NCBI GenBank assembly: GCA_034432755.1
Contig: DAOUBQ010000050.1
Location: 1 to 64,000, forward strand
Length of the DNA: 64,000 nt
Origin: UBA5195 sp034432755
Lineage (GTDB): Bacteria; Chloroflexota; Anaerolineae; Anaerolineales; Villigracilaceae
Reading direction: 5' to 3'
In this document: one piece after another, positions 40,758 through 49,679 of the stretch
Position numbering within the stretch: the first letter of the stretch is position 1
Layout: each line of letters starts with the position of its first letter
Made by a program: the position numbers and the translations under genes
The notes under the pieces: model-generated
The model's database searches: none
What the model was told of the DNA's origin: nothing
What the model saw: only the letters and a program-made list of their open reading frames with translations

Positions 40758-43316
40758 ATGCGCAACATATTCGGTTGGCTCAACTTCCCCTCTTTTTTAT
40801 TTGGCGCAATTGTGGCAACAGTCATCTGGTGGGTGTTGGCGCTGCTTCGACCCACCTTGCGGCAACTCCTAGAATCCATGCGCCAGCAACAGCGCGACCG
40901 CGCCCTGCAAGGAAGCTCCGATCTCGAAAATACACATCGCAAAATCATCTTTCGTCAAACCCAGGGAACACACCTGGCCGCCTCACTCTTTGCTCTGGAC
41001 GAAATTGCGCAAGAAACCCGTCTGCTCGCGCCGCCCGCTTATGCCGAACCCCACACACCCCGCCCGCACAGCGACATCACCGAGCAGGCCATCCCCTACC
41101 TGCCCGATTACCCCGAATTTGCGGCAGTGTATCAGGGCGCAACCCTCACCATCCCCGAAGCCATCTCCGGCGGAGTCAACATCATCATTACCGGCCAGCC
41201 CGGAACCGGTAAAACGACCGCCCTGGCGCACCTGGCCTCCCAAATTGTTAACCGCCGCCCCGAGGTAGAAGCGCTACATGAGATGATTCCCTTCTTCATC
41301 CACGCCGCCGACCTGGGATTGCCGCTCAAAGACCCCAAAAAGCCCACCGACTTCCTGACACCGGTCGTTGAGAAACTCATCGAAACCAGCGGCGCGCTGA
41401 CGGCAGGCAAACTGCCCGGCTTCGTCGAATACGCCTTCCAGAGCGGGCGCGCCCTGCTCCTGCTAGACGGAGTGGATGAGCTGCCCCCCACCGGCATTCA
41501 GGAAGTGAGCGCCTACCTGCGCGTCATCCTGCGCCAGTTTCCACGCACGCACATCATCACCACCGGCGCACCAGAATATGTAGACGGCCTGCTCACGCTG
41601 GGGTTCGTCCCTATGGCAATCATGCCCTGGACCGCCCGGCAAAAGCGGGAATTCCTGCAAGTCTGGACGATGCTCTGGCAAAAATACGTCGCGACTGAAG
41701 CGTGGGCTCAGACCTCTTTAACCCCGATTGACCCCATCTTACTTAACCGCTGGCTTTCCGAAGACAACCTGGGCCTGACCCCGCTGGAACTGACCCTCAA
41801 GGTATGGGGCGCATACGCAGGCGACGTGCGCGGCGCGCGCCCAACCGACGCCATCGAAGCCCACCTGCGGCGCCTGCTCCCGCCCCAGGCGCCCCTCGAA
41901 GCCCTGTACGCCATCGGCACGCAAGCCAGCCTGAACGGACTGGCGCTGTTTGAAACAGGACGCGCGAAAGAATGGACAAAATCGTTTGAACCCGCCGCGC
42001 CCCTTCCCGTGCCAGAATCCGAAATACTCCCCAACGAGAAAAAACCTGAAACTCAGGCAGCCGGTGGCAAAGACCCATTGAGCGGGAAAAAACAGGCCGC
42101 ACCTCCCCCACGCCCGGCCAGCCTCGTCTCCCAAATGACCGTATCAGGCATTCTGGCCGCGCACGGTGGCAGTTTGGTGCGCTTTGCGCACCCCGTTTAC
42201 CTGGGATTCCTGGCCGGCAAGGGTTTAAGTGCCGCCGATGCCGAAACCGTGCTAAAACAACCCCCTTGGGCCGGGCGCACCACCACCCTGCGCTATGCAG
42301 CCGCTTTTGGCGACGCAACCAACCTGGTGAACAGCCTGCTCTCCACCGAAGACAACATCCTTCTGCGCCCACGCCTGACCGCCGCGCGTCTGTTACGCGA
42401 CGCCCCACCCAAAGCTGCCTGGCGTAACGCCGTCATGAGCGCACTGATCCAGATTTTACAAAACGAAGACCATCCCGCCGCCCTGCGCGCACAGGCAATC
42501 GCCGCCTTTGCCTTAAGCGGTGACTCCAACGCCGGAGCCTTGTTCCGACAACTGATGCTGTCGCCATCGAACGAACTACGCCGCGTGGCAGCGCTCGGCG
42601 CAGGAGTGGTACATGACGGAAAATCAGTCGAGGCGCTCATCCAGGTTCTATCCTCTTCGGCCGGGGCGGCCCGGCAGGCAGCCTGCCTGGCGCTGGTGGA
42701 GATTGGCACACCTCAGGCCCTCGAAGCAATCGCTTCAGCGCTTTTGGGTGGAGATGAACAACTCCGCATCGCCGCCGCCGAAGCCCTGGCCAACCACCCC
42801 GTCGAAGGCTACGAGACCCTCAAAGACGGCGTCACCAGCCAGGATATCCTGGTGCGCCGTGCAATTGTCTATGGGCTGGCGCGCGTACGCGAGCCATGGG
42901 CACAAGAACTGCTGGCACAAATCCCAACCCAAGACGAGCAGTGGGTGGTGCGAAATGCCGCTGTCGAAGTGCTAGAAGCCTTGCAGCGGCCCAACCCACA
43001 CATTCCCCAGCGCGAACTCGCCCCCGAAAACATGCCCTGGTTAATTGAATTTGCCGGAAAATACGGCATGGGCGTCGTCCCCGGCGAGCCGGCCACCGAC
43101 CTGCTCCTGCTGGCACTTAAAGACGACAACCCCGAATACCAGCAGGCAGCACTTCATTACCTGCGCCACACCCCCACCGAGGGCGTGCTGGCTGCGCTCT
43201 ACCCGCACCTGTTCGGCACCGAACCCGAAATGCGCGATGGCGTATTCCGGGTTCTCTCTGAAATGGCAATGGGCGGAGCGCGCCTGCCGGCCCCACAACA
43301 ATTTGGGCTGGGCTAG
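40758..43316 (+). CDS. Membrane-anchored NACHT-type ATPase with HEAT repeats
   Basis: This 852-residue protein has one N-terminal helix (about 8-30, FPSFLFGAIVATVIWWVLALL), then a NACHT/STAND-like NTPase with Walker A GQPGTGKT near 145, Walker B ALLLLDGVDELP near 232 and a TTGAPEY sensor segment. The C-terminal third (about 550-830) is a run of HEAT-like helical repeats. STAND ATPases with such repeats are sensors or switches, some in phage defence. No effector domain is visible here and no defence genes are adjacent, so the role is open. It may work with the preceding zinc-ribbon protein. Confidence 0.82.
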   Translation: MRNIFGWLNFPSFLFGAIVATVIWWVLALLRPTLRQLLESMRQQQRDRALQGSSDLENTHRKIIFRQTQGTHLAASLFALDEIAQETRLLAPPAYAEPHTPRPHSDITEQAIPYLPDYPEFAAVYQGATLTIPEAISGGVNIIITGQPGTGKTTALAHLASQIVNRRPEVEALHEMIPFFIHAADLGLPLKDPKKPTDFLTPVVEKLIETSGALTAGKLPGFVEYAFQSGRALLLLDGVDELPPTGIQEVSAYLRVILRQFPRTHIITTGAPEYVDGLLTLGFVPMAIMPWTARQKREFLQVWTMLWQKYVATEAWAQTSLTPIDPILLNRWLSEDNLGLTPLELTLKVWGAYAGDVRGARPTDAIEAHLRRLLPPQAPLEALYAIGTQASLNGLALFETGRAKEWTKSFEPAAPLPVPESEILPNEKKPETQAAGGKDPLSGKKQAAPPPRPASLVSQMTVSGILAAHGGSLVRFAHPVYLGFLAGKGLSAADAETVLKQPPWAGRTTTLRYAAAFGDATNLVNSLLSTEDNILLRPRLTAARLLRDAPPKAAWRNAVMSALIQILQNEDHPAALRAQAIAAFALSGDSNAGALFRQLMLSPSNELRRVAALGAGVVHDGKSVEALIQVLSSSAGAARQAACLALVEIGTPQALEAIASALLGGDEQLRIAAAEALANHPVEGYETLKDGVTSQDILVRRAIVYGLARVREPWAQELLAQIPTQDEQWVVRNAAVEVLEALQRPNPHIPQRELAPENMPWLIEFAGKYGMGVVPGEPATDLLLLALKDDNPEYQQAALHYLRHTPTEGVLAALYPHLFGTEPEMRDGVFRVLSEMAMGGARLPAPQQFGLG

Positions 43317-43365
43317 GTAGGCCAAATGGACAATTTGCCTTGCCGCACTGCCACGGAGCAATACC

Positions 43366-44703
43366 ATGCTGATTACGAATGCAACACTTGTCACCTGGGA
43401 GAAACCGAACCGGGTTTTAACCGGCTGGGGAATTTACATCGAAAACGGTAAGATTGCCGACCTGGGGCCAGATTCCGAGCTAAAAAGCCGCCACCCCAAC
43501 GCCTCGCTGTTCGACGCGCGCGAACAACTGGTACTGCCCGGAAACATTTGCGCTCACACCCACTACTACGGCGCCTTCTCGCGCGGCATGGCCATCCCCG
43601 GCCAGTCGCCCACCCAGTTCTCCGAAATCCTTCAAAAACTGTGGTGGCCGCTCGACCGCTCGCTCACCGAAGAAGACATCCGCTACTCCGCCCTCTTGTG
43701 CCTGGCCGACGCCATCCGGCACGGTACAACCACCCTGTTCGACCACCATGCCTCGCCCAACGCCATTGTTGGCTCGCTCGACGTCATCGCCGAGGCAGTG
43801 GAAACCGCCGGGGTGCGTTCTTGCCTGTGTTACGAGGTAACGGACCGTGACGGGCCGGAGCGGATGAAAGCCGGGGTGCGAGAAAATGTTCGCTTCCTCG
43901 AAAAAGTCCGAAGCGGGCAACATCCCCTCCTTTCCGCCATCTTTGGCCTGCACGCCTCGCTCACCCTCTCCGATTCCACCCTCGACCTGTGCCGCCAGGC
44001 CGCGCCGAATGGAACCGGCTTCCACATCCACCTTTCCGAAAGCGAAGACGATGGCCGCGCTGTGCAAGAACGTGCCAGAATGCGCCCGGTGGAATGGCTC
44101 GCCAAACACGGCATTCTCGGCCCAAACAGCATCGCTGCGCACTGCGTCCATTTAGACGAGCATGAGCGGGACATCTTGGCTGCTTCGAGAACCTGGGTTA
44201 CGCATCAGCCGCGTTCAAACATGAACAACGCCGTAGGCGTGGCCCCGGTGGAAGAGTACCTGAACATGGGCATTCCCGTCTGCTTGGGCAACGACGGCTT
44301 CTCGAACGCGATGTGGGAGGAGTGGAAGGCGGCCTACCTGCTGCACAAAATCCACCACCGCGACCCACGCCGCATGGGAGGCTACACAGTGGTGGAGATG
44401 GCAATTTACAACAACGCCGCCCAGGCCACGCACTTCTTCGGGCAAGAAATCGGCAAACTGACACCTGGCGCCGCCGCCGATTTGATATTGGTGGATTACA
44501 CCCCCCCCACCCCGCTGACCGAAGACAACCTGCCCTGGCACATCCTGTTCGGCTTCCGCGAAACGATGATTACCACCACCATCGTCAACGGCAAAACCTT
44601 AATGAAAGACCGTGAATTGCTCACGCTGGACGAGAAAGAAATCGCCGCAAAAGCCCGCGCGCTGGCGGCCAAGACCTGGAAACGGTACCAGGAAAAATTC
44701 TAA
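43366..44703 (+). CDS. ssnA: SsnA-like putative aminohydrolase
   Basis: This 445-residue amidohydrolase has metal ligands His64 and His66 (NICAHTHYYG) and later HIHLSESEDD, AAHCVHL and GNDGFSN. The segments LWWPLDRSL, DHHASPNAIVGSL and PRSNMNNAVGV match SsnA, an aminohydrolase linked to selenium-dependent molybdenum hydroxylases in other bacteria. The alternative is a methylthioadenosine/SAH-deaminase-like enzyme. The F420 gene npdG follows after 17 bases with an AAGGAG site. The selenocysteine tRNA at 56658-56751 agrees with selenium use by this genome. Confidence 0.85.
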   Translation: MLITNATLVTWEKPNRVLTGWGIYIENGKIADLGPDSELKSRHPNASLFDAREQLVLPGNICAHTHYYGAFSRGMAIPGQSPTQFSEILQKLWWPLDRSLTEEDIRYSALLCLADAIRHGTTTLFDHHASPNAIVGSLDVIAEAVETAGVRSCLCYEVTDRDGPERMKAGVRENVRFLEKVRSGQHPLLSAIFGLHASLTLSDSTLDLCRQAAPNGTGFHIHLSESEDDGRAVQERARMRPVEWLAKHGILGPNSIAAHCVHLDEHERDILAASRTWVTHQPRSNMNNAVGVAPVEEYLNMGIPVCLGNDGFSNAMWEEWKAAYLLHKIHHRDPRRMGGYTVVEMAIYNNAAQATHFFGQEIGKLTPGAAADLILVDYTPPTPLTEDNLPWHILFGFRETMITTTIVNGKTLMKDRELLTLDEKEIAAKARALAAKTWKRYQEKF

Positions 44704-44720
44704 CATTCACAAGGAGCAAC

Positions 44721-45392
44721 ATGTCGGACCTACTCATCACCATCGCCGTTTTGGGCGGCACCGGCAAAGAAGGCAAGGGGCTGGCTTATCGCTGGGCCAA
44801 AGCGGGTTACAAAGTGATTATCGGCTCACGCCTGCCCGAAAAAGCGCAAGCCGCTGCTGTTGAACTGAACGAAATGCTCGACCATAAGGCCTCCATCGAA
44901 GGTCTCGATAACCTTGCTGCCGCACAAAAAGCCGATATTGCAGTGTTGACCGTCCCGTATTCTGCACACCGCAACACCCTGCTTGGATTGAAAGAGGCCC
45001 TGCAGGGCAAAATCCTGGTGGATGTAACCGTGCCGCTCGTCCCACCCAAGGTGACAAAAGTGCAAATGCCGCCCGCCGGGTCCGCCGCACAAGAAGCGGT
45101 TGAAATCCTGGGCGAGGGCGTGCAGGTCGTAGATGCCTTCCAGAACATCTCCTTTGAACACCTGATGCACGGCGAGGAAGTTCCCTGCGACGTGCTGGTA
45201 ACAGGCACGAGTAAGGCCGCGCGCGAAGAAGTGCTGAAACTGGTTAAAGCCGCAGGCCTCACTGGTTGGGACGCCGGGCCAATTGAGAACTCGGTTGTGG
45301 TGGAGGGCCTGACTTCGATCTTGATTTACATCAACAAACAATATGGCGCCACCCACACCGGAATCAAATTGACCGGAATCAACGTTCAGTAA
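44721..45392 (+). CDS. npdG: NADPH-dependent F420 reductase
   Basis: This 223-residue NADP-binding protein starts IAVLGGTGKEGKGLAYRWAKAGY and has VIIGSR, IAVLTVPYSAH, LVDVTVPLVPP and GGLTGWDAGPIEN-like sequence near the end. It passes electrons between NADPH and coenzyme F420. It is followed by cofE, which adds glutamate tails to F420, so the two form an F420 unit. Length fits the family. Confidence 0.92.
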   Translation: MSDLLITIAVLGGTGKEGKGLAYRWAKAGYKVIIGSRLPEKAQAAAVELNEMLDHKASIEGLDNLAAAQKADIAVLTVPYSAHRNTLLGLKEALQGKILVDVTVPLVPPKVTKVQMPPAGSAAQEAVEILGEGVQVVDAFQNISFEHLMHGEEVPCDVLVTGTSKAAREEVLKLVKAAGLTGWDAGPIENSVVVEGLTSILIYINKQYGATHTGIKLTGINVQ

Positions 45393-45449
45393 TCAGTTGC
45401 CTGTTAACAGTGGACTCTGTTGGTTATCACTGCTCACTATTCACTGGAA
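45392..45449. repeat. CACTG-type micro-repeat before cofE
   Basis: The short gap holds AATCAGTTGCCTGTTAACAG and ATCACTGCTCACTATTCACT, similar to the repeats directly before dnaG and the site-2 protease gene. Confidence 0.55.
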
Positions 45450-46238
45450 ATGCCCCTTACCATCACACCCTTGCCCAACCTGCCACTCATCCAACCCGGC
45501 GACGACCTGGCCGGGCTGATTCTCTCTTCGCTTAAACAAGCCGAAATCACCCTGCAAAATGGCGATATCCTGGTTCTGGCGCAAAAGGTGGTCAGCAAAG
45601 CCGAAAACCGGCTGGTCAATCTCGCCGATGTGACCCCCTCGCCCCCCGCGTTAGAAGTCGCCCAAAAAACCGGCAAAGACCCGCGCCTGGCGGAATTGTT
45701 ATTGCGCGAGAGCAGCGAAATCCTGCGGATGCGCACCGGCACGGCGATTGTCGAACACCGCCTGGGATTCGTGTGCGCCAACGCCGGAATTGACCAATCA
45801 AACGTCGCCCCACCCCCCTCTGCCACCAGGATGGATGAGAACAACCAGGCAGAGTGGGTGCTGCTCCTGCCAGAAAACCCCGACCAATCTGCTGCCGAAA
45901 TCCGCACCCGGCTAGAATCAGCCAGCGGAAAACGCCTGGGAGTCCTCATCATTGATTCGCACGGGCGCGCCTGGCGGCTGGGAACGGTGGGCGTTGCCAT
46001 TGGCCTGAGCGGGCTTCCTGGCCTGATAGATGAACGCGGCTGGAGAGATCTTTTTGGCTACGCGCTAAAAATCACCGTCGTTGGCGTGGCCGATGAGCTG
46101 GCCGCGGCTGCCTCGCTGGTGATGGGCCAGGCTGCCGAAGGAAGGCCGATTGTGCATGTGCGCGGATTCCCTTACCCGCTGCGCGAGGGGTCGTTCAAAG
46201 AATTACTGCGCCCCAAAGAACAAGATATGTTCAGGTAA
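45450..46238 (+). CDS. cofE: Coenzyme F420:L-glutamate ligase
   Basis: This 262-residue protein has the CofE signatures ITPLPNLPLIQPGDDL, DILVLAQKVVSKAENR, VCANAGIDQSN and LGVLIIDSHGRAWRLGTVGVAIG. It adds glutamate to F420-0 using GTP. The ATG at 45450 matches the family start; the upstream frame begins in repeat DNA. Together with npdG it implies that F420 is made and used here, although no F420 core-synthesis gene lies in the window. Confidence 0.93.
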   Translation: MPLTITPLPNLPLIQPGDDLAGLILSSLKQAEITLQNGDILVLAQKVVSKAENRLVNLADVTPSPPALEVAQKTGKDPRLAELLLRESSEILRMRTGTAIVEHRLGFVCANAGIDQSNVAPPPSATRMDENNQAEWVLLLPENPDQSAAEIRTRLESASGKRLGVLIIDSHGRAWRLGTVGVAIGLSGLPGLIDERGWRDLFGYALKITVVGVADELAAAASLVMGQAAEGRPIVHVRGFPYPLREGSFKELLRPKEQDMFR

Positions 46239-46288
46239 AGCGAAACAGCGTTTTGCCGATGTCGTTCTCCATGCTAGCAGCAGATAAT

Positions 46289-46316
46289 CAAAAACCCTCC
46301 TGCCAGAGGGTTTTTG
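46289..46316. terminator. Bidirectional terminator between cofE and pfkA
   Basis: AAAACCCTC and GAGGGTTTTT form a stem around a six-base loop, with A and T runs on both sides. It can stop the plus-strand cofE and the minus-strand pfkA transcripts. Confidence 0.8.
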
Positions 46317-46347
46317 ATTCGAAAAACTCCTTCCATTCGATGCGAAA

Positions 46348-47331
46348 TCAATGTGCCAGCAGGCCGACCATCTCGTAGTATTCCATGTTCACTTCGCGCT
46401 TGCCAGCAATCACTTCTTCGAGCGGGACATATTCGATGCCGCGCCCCTGCAGGCCGGTCATCACCCCGCTCTTGCCCGCCAGAAGCGCTTCCACCGCCTT
46501 GACGCCCATGCGCGAGGCCAGCAGGCGGTCGTAGGCGGTCGGCGAACCACCGCGCTGGATGTGTCCCAGGATAGTGACGCGCGTCTGGAAGCCGACATCC
46601 ATCGCTTCGAGCGCTTTTGCCAGTTCTTCGGTTTTATGGCCAGAGCCTTCAGCGTTGATGATGAAGGCGTGCGTTTTGCCGCGCGTATAAGCGCTTTCGA
46701 TGGTTTGGGCAATTTCTTCGAGCGTAGTGGCGCGTTCTGGAATCAGGACAATTTCCGCGCCGCAGACGATGCCCGCCATGACGGCCAGGTAGCCAGAACT
46801 GCGGCCCATCGTTTCAACCAGAAAAACGCGCCCGTGCGAGGAGGCTGTGTCGCGCAGTTTATCAACGGCATCCATGATGGTGTTCATGGCGGTATCAACC
46901 CCAATCGACATGTTGGTGCCCCAAATGTCGTTGTCAATGCTGCCCGGCACGCCGACGACTTTGACTCCCTGCCGGTGCAGGGCCAGCGCGCCAGTGAGCG
47001 AACCATCCCCGCCAATGACGACCAGACCATCCATGCCAATTTCATTCATCCGGCGGATGGCCTCGCGCTGCCCGCGCGGCTCGCGAAAGGCCAGCGAGCG
47101 CCGGGTTTGCAGAATCGTGCCACCTCGCAGCAAGATGCCGCCCACGTCGCGCGGGCCCAGTTCGCGGAATTCGCCATTCATCAGGCCCTCAAAACCGTTG
47201 TTGATGCCAATCACCCGCGCGCCACGTGCCAGGCCACCCCGTACCACCGCGCGGATGCAGGGATTCATCCCCGGGGAGTCCCCGCCCGAGGTGAGTACCC
47301 CGATTTTCATTTGTTTCTTATCCAGTGCCAT
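46348..47331 (-). CDS. pfkA: 6-phosphofructokinase
   Basis: This 327-residue enzyme phosphorylates fructose 6-phosphate. Signatures are GVLTSGGDSPGMN, VIGGDGSLTGA, VPGSIDNDI, VETMGRSSGYLA and LGHIQRGGSPTA. The Gly-Gly-Asp-Gly-Ser pattern favours an ATP-dependent enzyme over a pyrophosphate one. The start at 47331 is five bases after the rnz stop; a second ATG at 47310 (MKIGVL) is equally possible and neither has a clear ribosome-binding site. Confidence 0.93.
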   Translation of the reverse strand: MALDKKQMKIGVLTSGGDSPGMNPCIRAVVRGGLARGARVIGINNGFEGLMNGEFRELGPRDVGGILLRGGTILQTRRSLAFREPRGQREAIRRMNEIGMDGLVVIGGDGSLTGALALHRQGVKVVGVPGSIDNDIWGTNMSIGVDTAMNTIMDAVDKLRDTASSHGRVFLVETMGRSSGYLAVMAGIVCGAEIVLIPERATTLEEIAQTIESAYTRGKTHAFIINAEGSGHKTEELAKALEAMDVGFQTRVTILGHIQRGGSPTAYDRLLASRMGVKAVEALLAGKSGVMTGLQGRGIEYVPLEEVIAGKREVNMEYYEMVGLLAH

Positions 47332-47335
47332 ACAA

Positions 47336-48259
47336 TTATTCCCGTTTGATGATGAAATTATCAAAATCGCGCGCAATCACCGTGTTGGGGAAGATGGACT
47401 GGGCTTCGGTCAGCACGTCCTTCTCGCGGTAACGGCGCGATATGTGTGTCAAAATCAATTGTTTAACCCCAGCCTGCTTTGCCAGTTCCGCCGCGCCGCG
47501 CGCGGTCAGGTGCGAGAACTGGCGCGCCATGTCGGCTTCTTCGTCCAGGTAGGTGGATTCAATCACGAGCGCGTCGGCCTGGCGGGCGACCTCGAGCAGG
47601 TCATCGGTGCGGCCCGTATCGCCGACCACCATCAGTTTGGTGCCGCGCTGGAGCGGGCCAAGCACGTCTTCAGGGGAGATGACCCGCCCATCTGCCAGGG
47701 TGATGGATTGTCCCTCCACCAGCAGGCGGCGCTCCGGCCCAAAAGGGACGCCCAATTCCGTTGCTCGTTCGTTCAAAAAGGGGCGACGGGCTTTTTCCTC
47801 GAACAGGTAGCCCAGGCAATCGGGGCCACGATGCGTGACCGGGAAGGCCGTCACGCTGAAGTTATCGGCCTCGAACACCAGGCCGGGGCCAATTTCGCGA
47901 AAGTGCAGCGACATGGGCGGCTTCTGCCCGCGCAAGACGACCTCGTTAATCAGCACGCGCACCCGGTCGAGCGTTGTCCGGCCTCCGAAAATCTCCAGTT
48001 CTTCGATGGCTTCCCAGCGCATGAAGGTGGACATCAACCCGCCCAGGCCCAGGATGTGGTCGAGGTGGCCGTGCGTGAGCAGGATGCGGGTCAGTTGCTT
48101 GAAACCAATCCCCGATTGGAGAATCTGACGTTGGGTCCCCTCGCCACAGTCAACGAGGAAGCGGTATTCGTCGTGCTTCACAATTTGCGCCGACAGGCCT
48201 CGCTTGGCCGACGGCGCCGAGGCAGACGTGCCTAAAAAGAGAATCTCGAACACAAGCAA
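47336..48259 (-). CDS. rnz: Ribonuclease Z
   Basis: This 307-residue metallo-beta-lactamase-fold enzyme trims tRNA 3' ends. The metal-binding motif THGHLDH (His63, His65, Asp67, His68) is intact, after LFLGTSASAPS and VDCGEGTQRQ. VTHRGPDCLGYLFEE and LILTHISRRY also fit. The only tRNA in this window (tRNA-Sec) lacks an encoded CCA, so it would need such 3' processing. pfkA follows after four bases. Confidence 0.93.
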   Translation of the reverse strand: MLVFEILFLGTSASAPSAKRGLSAQIVKHDEYRFLVDCGEGTQRQILQSGIGFKQLTRILLTHGHLDHILGLGGLMSTFMRWEAIEELEIFGGRTTLDRVRVLINEVVLRGQKPPMSLHFREIGPGLVFEADNFSVTAFPVTHRGPDCLGYLFEEKARRPFLNERATELGVPFGPERRLLVEGQSITLADGRVISPEDVLGPLQRGTKLMVVGDTGRTDDLLEVARQADALVIESTYLDEEADMARQFSHLTARGAAELAKQAGVKQLILTHISRRYREKDVLTEAQSIFPNTVIARDFDNFIIKRE

Positions 48260-48458
48260 TCCTTAATCTTAGTCCACTGCAAAAAAACCTTTAAACACAA
48301 AGAACACATTGGTTTTTGCACGAGAGTCTTAATATTAATTGTCGGGCTATTTTACCCTAAACCCTTCCGTTTGTTTTCCGAAACAGCAATTCCAAGAAAA
48401 TATCCTTTTATCCTTCCATCCTGTTACCCAAATTGGCGATTTCCGTTAATTGTCGAAC

Positions 48459-48486
48459 AATCGTAGGGGAATCGTAGGTTAATCGT
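48459..48486. promoter_or_regulatory. Three direct repeats at 11-base spacing
   Basis: AATCGT occurs at 48459, 48470 and 48481 exactly, as ACGATT-N5-ACGATT-N5-ACGATT on the minus strand. The 11-base period places all units on one face of the helix, as in boxes bound by PhoB/OmpR-type response regulators. Confidence 0.55.
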
Positions 48487-48554
48487 CAAGTAGTTTTTTG
48501 GGGTGCGTGATAAATTAAGAGCGTAAGGTGATTTCTCTTCTCCTCCTTTCAATG

Positions 48555-48583
48555 GAGAGCCGGGGTCGGCGTCCCCGGCTCTC
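48555..48583. other. Strong hairpin in intergenic region
   Basis: GAGAGCCGGGG and CCCCGGCTCTC form a perfect 11-bp stem with a seven-base loop. No T-run follows on either strand, so it is not a standard terminator. It could lie in the leader of the gene at 48697. Confidence 0.6.
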
Positions 48584-48696
48584 TCGATTCTGGGGGAAAC
48601 CCTTCCCGCTTCCCAAGTCAAGTTATAATTTAGACTTAATCATTCTATTCTTAATGTGGCGGGCAAGTCCCACCATTTCCTGAGGAGCATGAATTC

Positions 48697-49665
48697 ATGA
48701 CCGTCCAAATTACCGTCATTGGCTTGGGCCAACTCGGCGCTTCAATTGGCCTGGCCCTGAATGGGCGCGAAAACATCCGCCGCGTGGGGCATGACCGCGA
48801 ACCGGCGGTGATGAAAAAAGCCAAAGAATTAAACGCATTCGAGGAAACCGTCTTCAACCTGCCCGCCTCGGTCGAAAAAGCCGATGTGGTGGTCTTGTGC
48901 CTGCCGCTCGACCAGGTGGAAGACACCCTGAAGTATATCGCTCCCGACCTGCGTGAGGACGCAGTGCTGCTAGATATGTCTCCGCTCAAAAGGGTGGTGG
49001 CGGGCTGGTTCGAGAAACACGTCCCGCGCGGCAGGCATTATATCGGTCTGGTGCCGGCTATCAACCCATTGATATTGCTGGATAGCGCGCACGGCATTGA
49101 AGCCGCCCGCGCCGACTTGTTCGATAAGTCAACCATTGGCATTACCTCTCCGCGCAATGCCCGCCCCGAAGCCATTAAACTGGCCGAAGACCTGGTGAGA
49201 ATGCTGGGCGGCGAGCCGCTTTTTCTTGACCTGCTCGAAGCCGACGGGATGATGGCAACTGCCCACATCCTGCCGCAACTCGTCGCGGTTGCCATGCTCA
49301 ACGCCACCGTTGGTCAGCCCGGCTGGCAAGAGACTCGCCGCTTTGCCGGACGGCCCTACGCCCATGTCGCTGGAATCCTGGGCGGTGACACTCTCGAATC
49401 GCTCAAACAATCCCTGTTGCTCAACCCCGAAAAAACCGTCCATTCGCTCGACCTGGTAATTGGCGCGTTGACTCACTTGCGGCAGGCGGTCAACGAAGGG
49501 AACAGCCCCGACCTGGAAAGACGCCTGCGCCTGGCTTTTGATGACCACGCCGCCTGGCTGCAAGAGCGCAGCCGCGCCCAATGGGACAAGGAAGACAAAA
49601 AGCCCGTCGAAATGGATAACCCCCTCAAACGCCTGTTCACCGGCTCACGCCTCAAAAAATCGTAA
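48697..49665 (+). CDS. Prephenate dehydrogenase-like NAD(P)-binding protein
   Basis: This 322-residue protein starts with a Rossmann motif (ITVIGLGQLGASIGLAL) and has VVVLCLPLDQVEDTL, VLLDMSPLKRVV and a helical C-terminal domain like TyrA. In TyrA, HP/HPM motifs and a conserved His bind prephenate; here the matching place reads YIGLVPAINPL and lacks His, so the substrate may differ. No aromatic biosynthesis genes are nearby. It has its own leader region. Confidence 0.78.
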   Translation: MTVQITVIGLGQLGASIGLALNGRENIRRVGHDREPAVMKKAKELNAFEETVFNLPASVEKADVVVLCLPLDQVEDTLKYIAPDLREDAVLLDMSPLKRVVAGWFEKHVPRGRHYIGLVPAINPLILLDSAHGIEAARADLFDKSTIGITSPRNARPEAIKLAEDLVRMLGGEPLFLDLLEADGMMATAHILPQLVAVAMLNATVGQPGWQETRRFAGRPYAHVAGILGGDTLESLKQSLLLNPEKTVHSLDLVIGALTHLRQAVNEGNSPDLERRLRLAFDDHAAWLQERSRAQWDKEDKKPVEMDNPLKRLFTGSRLKKS

Positions 49666-49679
49666 TCGAACCTTCCGAA

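Larger units (their letters stand above)
48260..48696. other. Regulatory intergenic region between rnz and 48697
   Basis: No gene is seen. The region holds an inverted CTTTGTGT-type repeat (48283-48312), three AATCGT units spaced 11 bases (48459-48486), an 11-bp hairpin (48555-48583) and a TATAAT box at 48624-48629 about 68 bases before the ATG at 48697. Confidence 0.6.

Noticed and set aside
40758..43316. The NACHT-HEAT protein as a proven anti-phage defence system
   Set aside because: No nuclease, protease or other effector domain and no neighbouring defence genes are seen; only the ATPase class is similar.
46847..48235. 462-residue frame antisense to pfkA and rnz
   Set aside because: It is antisense to two conserved enzymes; its low-complexity sequence reflects codon bias of those genes.
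48555..48583. The 11-bp hairpin as a rho-independent terminator
   Set aside because: No T-run follows on either strand.
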